Shown here piece by piece: positions 54,492 to 61,149 of a DNA stretch of 64,000 bases. This stretch comes from Pandoraea anapnoica (GTDB lineage Bacteria > Pseudomonadota > Gammaproteobacteria > Burkholderiales > Burkholderiaceae). Position 1 is the stretch's first letter; each line of letters begins with the position of its first letter. The notes under the pieces are model-generated. The model saw only the letters and a list, made by a program, of their open reading frames with translations. It did no database searches and was not told where the DNA came from. The stretch lies in contig NZ_CABPSP010000003.1 of NCBI RefSeq assembly GCF_902459765.1, positions 434,001 through 498,000 on the forward strand, written 5' to 3'. Position numbers and translations under genes: made by a program.

Positions 54492-55018
54492 GAGTTCAGG
54501 CAAGCAAGACCGGCCGGCGTGTAGGCGCTCGTCGTGAGACGGCGGGCGTCGCCAACTGGTTCCAGCCAAAGGCGCAAATCAGGGGTGCCAAGGAGTCCTT
54601 CGGCTTTTTCCGGCCACTCGACCAGGCACAGGGCGTCGCCTGCAAAATGCTCGCGAAAGCCCGTGTCGTGCCATTCGGCCGGATCGGCAAAGCGGTACAG
54701 ATCGAAATGATAGACCGGCAACACGCCTTGTGGTGTGTCGATGTTGTATGGTTCACACAGCGCGTAAGTGGGGCTTTTGACGCGTCCGGTGTGGCCCAGC
54801 GCGCGCAACAGCGCTCGTACGAAGGTGGTTTTGCCCGCGCCGAGGTCGCCCGAGAGCTGTACGTGCAGGCCCGCGTGCGCGGCGTCGGTATGCGCCATGC
54901 GCTCAACGACAGCGCGTGCGAGCGCCGCGGCGAAAGCCTCGGTGGCGGCTTCGTCCGGCAGCGCGAAGATGCGTTCGCCTAGCAGAGGCGGCGCAGAGGA
55001 GTCGGGCATGGCGGGCAT
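54485..55018 (-). CDS. tsaE: tRNA threonylcarbamoyladenosine biosynthesis ATPase TsaE
   Basis: A 177-aa P-loop ATPase needed with TsaB, TsaC and TsaD for t6A37 formation on tRNA. Motifs: QLSGDLGAGKTTFVRALLRA (Walker A), VKSPTYALCEPY, YHFDLYRFADPAEWHDTGF and LVEWPEKAEGLL. Slightly longer than the 150-165 aa norm because of extended ends. An ATG at 55009 is an alternative start. The gene is the first of the pair with amiC and is divergent from queG with only 17 nt between starts, so the two promoters must overlap. Confidence 0.95.
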   Translation of the reverse strand: MPAMPDSSAPPLLGERIFALPDEAATEAFAAALARAVVERMAHTDAAHAGLHVQLSGDLGAGKTTFVRALLRALGHTGRVKSPTYALCEPYNIDTPQGVLPVYHFDLYRFADPAEWHDTGFREHFAGDALCLVEWPEKAEGLLGTPDLRLWLEPVGDARRLTTSAYTPAGLACLNSC

Positions 55019-55035
55019 TGCGTAAAATGGAGTCG

Positions 55036-56289
55036 ATGAAAGCTTCCGTGATTTTCCCCGCTACCGCCGCACAAGTCGAGCCATCGGCACCTCCGAATGC
55101 AAAGGAAGTGTCGTCCTCGCGCGACATTGCGACGTCGTCGGCCCTCGATCAGCAGGGTCTGGCCGCGCTTGCGGTGCAAATCAGAGGGTGGGCGCGCGAG
55201 CTTGGCTTCGGTCATGTGGGCATCACGGACATCGACCTCTCGCATGCCGAAGCGGGTCTGCAACAGTGGCTCGACGACGGCTGTCATGGCGACATGGACT
55301 ACATGGCGGCCCACGGTATGAAGCGTGCGCGGCCCGCCGAGCTGGTCCCCGGCACGGTGCGCGTGATCAGCGCCCGGATGAATTATCTTCCCATCGACAC
55401 CGACCTCGCCCAGTGGCGCAAGCGCGAGATGGCGCGTGCCGAGATGCCCGGCGAGGCCGTGGTGTCGCTCTATGCCCGGGGACGCGACTATCACAAGGTG
55501 CTGCGCAATCGCCTGCAACAACTGGCGGATCGCATCACGCAGGCCATCGGGCCGTTCGGTTATCGCGCGTTCACCGATTCTGCGCCGGTGCTGGAAGTCG
55601 AACTCGCGCAGAAAGCGGGACTCGGCTGGCGCGGCAAACACACGTTGTTGCTCTCGCGCGACGCGGGCTCGCTGTTCTTCCTCGGTGAAATCTTCGTCGA
55701 CGTCCCACTCCCAGTCGATGCCGACGATGCGCATGAAGACGACAGCGCCCGCCCAAATACCGGCATGGATCGCGGCGAGCACTGCGGCCAATGCCGTCGC
55801 TGCCTCGACGTCTGCCCGACGGGCGCGATCACCGAAGCGTTTCGCGTCGATGCACGTCTGTGCGTGTCGTATCTGACGATCGAACACAAGGGCGCGATCC
55901 CCGAGCCGCTGCGCGCCAAGATGGGCAACCGCGTTTACGGGTGCGACGACTGCCAGCTCTACTGTCCGTGGAACAAGTTTGCGCAGCCGTCGCCGCTGCC
56001 CGATTTCGCACCACGCAACAAACTCGACAGCGCGTCGCTCGTCGAACTGTTTGCGTGGACCGAAACGGAATTCATGGACCGGCTCGCGGGCAGCCCGATT
56101 CGTCGCATCGGTCACGAGCGATGGCTGCGCAATCTCGCCGTCGGCCTCGGCAATGCGCTGCGGGAGACGCCCAATGCCGATGCACGCAATCCCATGCGTG
56201 ATGCGTTGCTCGCGCGTCGCGATCATCCCTCCGCGCTGGTGCGCGAACATGTCGAGTGGGCACTCGCTCAGGAAGGAGTTACGGTTTGA
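55036..56289 (+). CDS. queG: epoxyqueuosine reductase
   Basis: A 417-aa cobalamin- and iron-sulfur-dependent enzyme that reduces epoxyqueuosine to queuosine in tRNA. Visible: ARELGFGHVGITDIDLSHAE, a GDMDYMAAHGMKRARP segment, and two 4Fe-4S clusters (CGQCRRCLDVCPTGAI and CDDCQLYCPWN). A C-terminal HEAT-like helical part follows. About 45 residues at the N-terminus are low complexity. ATGs at 55027 and 55036 are both possible; TAAAAT (55023-55028) ends 7 nt before 55036, so a leaderless start there is plausible. xerD follows after 14 nt. Confidence 0.94.
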   Translation: MKASVIFPATAAQVEPSAPPNAKEVSSSRDIATSSALDQQGLAALAVQIRGWARELGFGHVGITDIDLSHAEAGLQQWLDDGCHGDMDYMAAHGMKRARPAELVPGTVRVISARMNYLPIDTDLAQWRKREMARAEMPGEAVVSLYARGRDYHKVLRNRLQQLADRITQAIGPFGYRAFTDSAPVLEVELAQKAGLGWRGKHTLLLSRDAGSLFFLGEIFVDVPLPVDADDAHEDDSARPNTGMDRGEHCGQCRRCLDVCPTGAITEAFRVDARLCVSYLTIEHKGAIPEPLRAKMGNRVYGCDDCQLYCPWNKFAQPSPLPDFAPRNKLDSASLVELFAWTETEFMDRLAGSPIRRIGHERWLRNLAVGLGNALRETPNADARNPMRDALLARRDHPSALVREHVEWALAQEGVTV

Positions 56290-56303
56290 GCACGTCTGAG
56301 AGC

Positions 56304-57266
56304 ATGCAAGTTTCCGAGCCGATGCTCACGCGCAGCACGTCGCTCATCGACCAGTTCTGCGACACGATCTGGCTCGAAGACGGCCTGTCGCGCAATACGC
56401 TCGACGCCTATCGTCGCGATCTGCGTCTGTTCGCGGAGTGGCTGGCAGACGAAGCGAAAGCATCGGACGCAGCGAATGGCGCGGACAAATTGCACGACAC
56501 CCCGCCGACGATGTCCCTCGACACTGTGGACGAGGCGGCGCTCTCGGCCTATCTCGCGTGGCGTCGCGAAAGTCTGGCAAGCAGCGTGAACCGACGTCTG
56601 TCCGTCTTCAAGCGTTTCTACCAATGGGCGCTGCGCGAACACCTCGTGCAGCAGGATCCGTGTTTGCGGATTGCGTCGGCCAAACGGGCGCAGCGATTGC
56701 CCTCAACCTTGTCGGAAGCGCAGGTCGAGGCGCTGCTCGCCGCGCCGGATCTCACGCAGCCGCTCGGTCTGCGCGACCGCGCCATGCTGGAACTGATGTA
56801 TGCGAGCGGCCTGCGCGTGTCGGAGCTGGTCGCGCTCAAGACCATCGAAGTGGGACTGAACGAAGGCGTACTGCGGATCTTCGGCAAGGGCGCAAAGGAG
56901 CGGCTGGTGCCGTTCGGCGAAGAGGCGAACGGCTGGCTCACGCGATATCTGGCGCAGAGTCGTGGTGTGTTGCTCGCGGGACGCGCGTGCGACACGCTGT
57001 TCGTGACGCAACGCGGCGAGGGGATGACGCGTCAGGCGTTCTGGTATCTGATCAAGCGGTACGCGCTGCAAGCCGACATTCGCGCGCCGCTCTCACCGCA
57101 CACGCTGCGTCACGCGTTCGCCACGCACCTGATCAATCACGGCGCAGATCTGCGTGTGGTGCAGTTGCTGCTCGGTCACGCCGACATCTCGACCACACAG
57201 ATTTATACCCACGTCGCGCGCGAGCGTCTCAAGTCGCTGCATGCGCAGCATCACCCACGCGGGTGA
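56304..57266 (+). CDS. xerD: site-specific tyrosine recombinase XerD
   Basis: A 320-aa tyrosine recombinase that resolves chromosome dimers at dif with XerC. All catalytic residues are present: R171 (ASGLRVSEL), K195 (GKGAKERLVPFG), H266/R269 (PHTLRHAFATHL), H292 (LLGHADIST) and Y301 (QIYTHV). The N-terminal SAM-like domain contains a 20-residue insertion (about 53-72, Asp/Ala/Pro-rich) that makes it slightly longer than the 298-305 aa norm. The start at 56304 is chosen between several ATGs (56322 is another); the frame opens at 56256 inside queG. Being a conserved single gene after queG, it is XerD rather than a phage integrase. Confidence 0.93.
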   Translation: MQVSEPMLTRSTSLIDQFCDTIWLEDGLSRNTLDAYRRDLRLFAEWLADEAKASDAANGADKLHDTPPTMSLDTVDEAALSAYLAWRRESLASSVNRRLSVFKRFYQWALREHLVQQDPCLRIASAKRAQRLPSTLSEAQVEALLAAPDLTQPLGLRDRAMLELMYASGLRVSELVALKTIEVGLNEGVLRIFGKGAKERLVPFGEEANGWLTRYLAQSRGVLLAGRACDTLFVTQRGEGMTRQAFWYLIKRYALQADIRAPLSPHTLRHAFATHLINHGADLRVVQLLLGHADISTTQIYTHVARERLKSLHAQHHPRG

Positions 57267-57291
57267 CGGTCGCAAATCGGGCCGTGCCGCG

Positions 57292-58899
57292 TCAGAGCAT
57301 CGTCTTGAGCTTGTGCTTGAGCACTTTGCCGGTCGACGCGGCGGGCAGGGCGTCGAGCACCCGAATCTGCGCGGGACGCTTGTACGGCGCGAGACGCTGT
57401 GCGGCCCAGGCGGCGAGCGCCTCGACATCGATCGGATGTCCCGGGCGTGCTTCAACAAACGCGATCACCTGCTCGTTGCCGACGTCCGCGTCGGCCGGTC
57501 GCCCGAGCACGGCCACCTGAAGCACGTCGGGATGACTCGCCAGCGCTTGCTCGACTTCGATCGGATAGACGTTAAAACCCGAGTGGATGATGAGTTCCTT
57601 CGCGCGTCCGGCGAGGAACAACGCGCCGTCCGCTGCACGACGTGCGAGGTCGCCGGTGCGCAGCCAGCCGTCTTCCGTCACGGTCGCGGCCGTCAGTTCC
57701 GGTGCGCGGTAGTAGCCGAGCATCACGTTCGGCCCGCGCACCCACAGCTCGCCGACGTCGCCCTCGATCACATCCTTGCCGTCGAGTCCCACGATACGCA
57801 CCGCGACGCCCGGAATGACGGGGCCGACGGAGCAGTCTTCGCGCGGCGCGTCCAGCAAGGTCTGGGAGACGGTCGGGCCGCTTTCGGTGAGACCGTAGCC
57901 GTTGTGGATCGGCAGGCCGTAGAACGCTTCGACACGCGCCTTGAGCGCAGCGTCGAGCGGTGATCCGCCGGAGTAGACGAAGCGCAGACGTGGCGCAATG
58001 AGCGTGGTGCCCTGCGTCGTCACATACGCCATCAGGCGCGCATGCATGGCGGGCACGCCTTGCAGAATCGTCAACCCGTCGTGCGCGAGCGAGTCCAGCA
58101 CCGCCTCGGGGGTGAAGCGTGCGGCGAGACGCAACGTGCCGCCGGCGTACAACGTCCCGAGACACACCGACGTCAACCCGTAGACATGCGAGATCGGCAG
58201 CACGCCATAGGCGATGTCGTCCGCGCCGACGCGTCGCAACGTGCTCGACACGGCCGCGATGAACATCAGATTGCGATGCGACAACCGCACGCCCTTGGGC
58301 GCACCGGTCGTGCCCGTCGTGTAAATCAGCGCCGCGCACTGTTCGGACGGATCGTTTTGCACCGGCTCGGCCGTGCTGGCGGGATCGACGTCCGACACCG
58401 CCAGCGCGCCCAGCGCCAGATCGGTCCAGGCAACCTTGGCGGCGTCGGTGCGCGCGTGCGCGGCAGCGTCCGGGGAGGCATCGATGGCGTAGACGGCGCA
58501 GCGCGGCTGCGCGTGCTCGCGAATCACCCGCAGCTCGGCGGCAGAAAGGCGGGCGTTGCAGAGCAGCGGCCACGCGTCGAGCGAGGCGACGGCGAGCAGC
58601 AGCACCACATACGCGATGCCGTTCTCGCCGACGATCATCACCCGATCGCCACCCCTGACACCGTGCTCGCGCAGGCGCTTTGCACACGCGCTCACGGCAT
58701 GCGACAGTTCGCCGTACGTCATCCGGCCGAAGTCGTCGATCAGTGCGATGCGCGACGGCGTTTGCGCTGCGATGCGCGTCGGCAGGCTATCGATGCGCGT
58801 CGGCAGGTCGGCGAGGAACGCGCTCAAGGACGAGGCTGAGGACGCCGCGTCGGCGTCGGTCGGCAACGGAAGCAGGGGCGATATATGTGAGGCGGGCAT
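57292..58899 (-). CDS. adenylate-forming (ANL superfamily) acyl-CoA synthetase-like enzyme
   Basis: A 535-aa enzyme that activates a carboxylic acid with ATP, probably to a CoA thioester. The AMP-binding signature ALIYTTGTTGAPKGVRLSHR is intact, as are NGYGLTESGPTVSQ, LWVRGPNVMLGYY, WLRTGDLARRA and the C-terminal catalytic Lys region (TGKVLKHKL). The acid is not predictable; homologues act on fatty, aryl or malonyl-type acids. No pathway genes flank it. A TACAAT hexamer ends 6 nt before the ATG with no ribosome binding site. It is convergent with xerD (25-nt gap) and divergent from ybaK. Confidence 0.88.
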   Translation of the reverse strand: MPASHISPLLPLPTDADAASSASSLSAFLADLPTRIDSLPTRIAAQTPSRIALIDDFGRMTYGELSHAVSACAKRLREHGVRGGDRVMIVGENGIAYVVLLLAVASLDAWPLLCNARLSAAELRVIREHAQPRCAVYAIDASPDAAAHARTDAAKVAWTDLALGALAVSDVDPASTAEPVQNDPSEQCAALIYTTGTTGAPKGVRLSHRNLMFIAAVSSTLRRVGADDIAYGVLPISHVYGLTSVCLGTLYAGGTLRLAARFTPEAVLDSLAHDGLTILQGVPAMHARLMAYVTTQGTTLIAPRLRFVYSGGSPLDAALKARVEAFYGLPIHNGYGLTESGPTVSQTLLDAPREDCSVGPVIPGVAVRIVGLDGKDVIEGDVGELWVRGPNVMLGYYRAPELTAATVTEDGWLRTGDLARRAADGALFLAGRAKELIIHSGFNVYPIEVEQALASHPDVLQVAVLGRPADADVGNEQVIAFVEARPGHPIDVEALAAWAAQRLAPYKRPAQIRVLDALPAASTGKVLKHKLKTML

Positions 58900-59025
58900 G
58901 GCGGCATTGTAATGCCCGATGAAGCGATTGCTTACAATTCGTAATTAACGAACCCTAAGGGTCTCGCATGCACGCATGCTTGAACGCCTGCGACGCGATC
59001 CGTGAACCGACTGCATTTTTACGAT

Positions 59026-59514
59026 ATGAAATCCAAGGCCACCGCTGAAACCCCTGCGACCAAACAGCTTCGCGAAGCCAAGGTCGCGTTTCAGAACCAC
59101 TTCTACGAGTACCAGGAGCATGGCGGCACGCGTGTCTCGTCGGAAGCGTTGCAGGTGCCGGAGCACGCGGTCGTCAAGACGTTGATCATGGAAGACGAGG
59201 ACGCCCAACCGCTGATCGTGCTCATGCACGGCGATTGTCAGGTGTCGACCAAGGCACTGGCGCGGCAAGCCGGACGCAAGCGCATCGAGACGTGCAAACC
59301 GGAAGTCGCCAATCGTCATTCCGGCTTTCTGGTTGGCGGCACGAGTCCCTTCGGTACACGCAAGCGCATGCCGATCTTCATGGAAGCGTCGATTCTCGAA
59401 TTGCCGGAGATCTACATCAACGGTGGACGTCGCGGCTATCTCGTCTCGATGGCGCCCTCGGAAATCGTGCGGGTGCTCGCGCCCACACTCGTCAATGTCG
59501 CGCTCACCGACTGA
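59026..59514 (+). CDS. ybaK: Cys-tRNA(Pro)/aminoacyl-tRNA deacylase YbaK/EbsC
   Basis: A 162-aa editing protein of the YbaK family that hydrolyses mischarged Cys-tRNA(Pro). The body begins ETPATKQLREAKVAFQNHFY and EYQEHGGT; the conserved Lys is in LARQAGRKRIE, with GGTSPFGTRKRMPIFMEASI and EIYINGGRRGYLVSM typical of the family. The ATG at 59026 fits homologues; a GTG at 59002 would add eight residues, and neither has a clear ribosome binding site. TACAAT about 90 nt upstream may be its -10 region. It is monocistronic. Confidence 0.92.
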   Translation: MKSKATAETPATKQLREAKVAFQNHFYEYQEHGGTRVSSEALQVPEHAVVKTLIMEDEDAQPLIVLMHGDCQVSTKALARQAGRKRIETCKPEVANRHSGFLVGGTSPFGTRKRMPIFMEASILELPEIYINGGRRGYLVSMAPSEIVRVLAPTLVNVALTD

Positions 59515-59602
59515 GTCGGACTGAGCGCTCGGCCACCTTCGCAGCCGCGCTTATACATCAACGCGCCTGTCTGGATTTCAAGAAATCGATCATCGCCACA
59601 CT

Positions 59603-59638
59603 GTTGAGCAAAATCTGACTTGTCAGATTTTGCTCAAC
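59603..59638. promoter_or_regulatory. 17-bp perfect inverted repeat upstream of the fimbrial operon
   Basis: GTTGAGCAAAATCTGAC (59603-59619), TT, then its exact reverse complement (59622-59638). No T-tract follows, so it is not a standard terminator for ybaK. A possible promoter (TTTTGC within the right arm, 17 nt, TACGAT at 59651-59656) would overlap it, suggesting an operator for the fimbrial genes that start at 59686. Confidence 0.6.
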
Positions 59639-59685
59639 TGCGCACGTCCCTACGATGACGTCATGTATCGGACGGAGGCATGGCG

Positions 59686-60471
59686 ATGGACGAGGCGAAG
59701 GGTTTGGCAAGGCAGGCAATCGGCATCTGGCGGGGGGGGCGTCATCTCGTTGGCGCAGCGCTGATCAGCGTGCTTGCGCTCGCTGTGCCGGTGTCGATGC
59801 CAGCGCATGCCAACGTCACCATCTCACCGATTGCCAGCGTTATCGCGGGCGAGAGGGCCCAGGTCAGCGTCATCCGTGTCACTTCTCAGTCGCCGCAGAC
59901 GCAATACGTCGACGTGAGCGTCAAACACATCGTCGATCCGGCCACGGACGCCGAACATGAGATTCCCGTCAGTCTCGCGCAGGGCGCCGGCCTCGTTGCG
60001 TCTCCTGCAAAGTTCGTGCTCGCTGGCGGAGCGAGCCGACTGGTGCGTGTGGTCTCGCTCGGACGACCTGAGATCGAAACGGCGTACCGCGTCTACTTCC
60101 GGCCGGTTGCGGCGCCCGACGACGCACACGCTCAATCCTCCCTTACGGACTTCGATCCCGACGTCCACGTGAACTTCGTGTGGGGCGCGCTGGTGCGGGT
60201 CGCACCGAAGACGCCGACGCCGGAACTCAGGCGTACGGAAGACAACCGCGGTCTGCGCAACACCGGCAACGTCAGAGCGCACGTGCGCGCCGTGGGGCAC
60301 TGCACCGGAGACGCCGACAACACCTGCGACTGGCTCGACGTTGGTCGCAGCGTCTACCCCGGTCAGACGCAAGCCTTTCCCGACACGCTGCATCGCTTGC
60401 CGGTGCGCATCAAGTATCTGCTCGACGGCTACGCGGACGCGCAGGTGATGCACCTGCCACTTGTGCCGTAG
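59686..60471 (+). CDS. periplasmic fimbrial chaperone of a CS1/alpha-type pilus
   Basis: A 261-aa exported protein with a signal peptide (about residues 1-41, ending MPAHA) and an Ig-like mature domain (NVTISPIASVIAGERAQVSV onward). Arg residues in SRLVRVVSLGRPE and the YRVYFRPV strand resemble the subunit-binding G1/F1 region of pilus chaperones. A Cys pair (HCTGDADNTC) probably forms a disulfide. The second domain fits the CfaA-like alternate chaperones rather than PapD. The start at 59686 is preferred over 59680 because GGAGG is then 7 nt away. It is the first gene of a chaperone-pilin-usher operon. Confidence 0.8.
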   Translation: MDEAKGLARQAIGIWRGGRHLVGAALISVLALAVPVSMPAHANVTISPIASVIAGERAQVSVIRVTSQSPQTQYVDVSVKHIVDPATDAEHEIPVSLAQGAGLVASPAKFVLAGGASRLVRVVSLGRPEIETAYRVYFRPVAAPDDAHAQSSLTDFDPDVHVNFVWGALVRVAPKTPTPELRRTEDNRGLRNTGNVRAHVRAVGHCTGDADNTCDWLDVGRSVYPGQTQAFPDTLHRLPVRIKYLLDGYADAQVMHLPLVP

Positions 60472-60565
60472 ACAGTGCAACGGAGCCGCAGCGCTTCGCT
60501 TGTTTCCGGCGTCGCCGGAGACGTTCTTCAGACCCCCTCATCCACTTTCGCAAGGAATGTTATCC

Positions 60566-61081
60566 ATGAAGATGTTCAGACAACTGGCCGCTGTGACGGC
60601 AATGGTGTGCCCGATGGCGCTCGCGAATGCGGCAGAAGTCGTGATCGATCTGAGCGCGAACGTCGATCCGACGCTGTCGGTGCTTCAGGCGAATGGCAGC
60701 CCGATGCCGCAGAACCTGGACCTCACCTATAACGCCGCGACAGGCGAGATGAGCGCGCCGACGGTGCAAACGCGCTTCTATACCAACGACGTGTCGCAGG
60801 ACGTGGACGTGCGGCTGGGCAGCCTTGCGACGCTGGTGCACGCGACCGAATCCGCGTTGCCCGCGATTCCGCTGACGGTACGACTCGACGGCCAGACGAT
60901 CACCACCGCGAACACGTCGCTGACGGCGGCGCAACTGTGGACGGGCGCTGTCTCGGGCGAATCGAGGACCTTGCCGCTGGCCATCTCGGGACGCGCGCAA
61001 GGGGCGAACCCGCCAGCTGCCGGCCGTTACGTCGGGCGTCTTGAGATGTTCATCGTCGCCTCCGCCGGGGGCAACCGCTAA
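60566..61081 (+). CDS. CS1-type fimbrial major subunit
   Basis: A 171-aa pilin precursor: signal peptide (MKMFRQLAAVTAMVCPMALA NA, about 1-22), then a mature domain with the CS1/CfaB pattern: VDLSANVDPTLSVLQANGSP-like region (seen as VIDLSANVDPTLSVLQANGS), QTRFYTNDVSQDVDVRLGSL, and the terminal strand AAGRYVGRLEMFIVASAG. This resembles CFA/I pilin, whose SVDPVIDLLQADG segment is similar. The N-terminal strand of the mature chain completes the neighbouring subunit in the fibre. An AAGGA site precedes the ATG. It lies 94 nt after the chaperone gene and 68 nt before the usher gene. Confidence 0.85.
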   Translation: MKMFRQLAAVTAMVCPMALANAAEVVIDLSANVDPTLSVLQANGSPMPQNLDLTYNAATGEMSAPTVQTRFYTNDVSQDVDVRLGSLATLVHATESALPAIPLTVRLDGQTITTANTSLTAAQLWTGAVSGESRTLPLAISGRAQGANPPAAGRYVGRLEMFIVASAGGNR

Positions 61082-61149
61082 GCCTCGTACCCGGTCCCAT
61101 AGGCGAAGACTCGCCCCACAGCGCGTCTTCGCCGAGCCGCCACCTCCCC

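Noticed and set aside
56304-57266. Phage or integron integrase
   Set aside because: The tyrosine recombinase is the conserved single gene after queG with XerD-like length and motifs; no att site, phage genes or cassettes are nearby.
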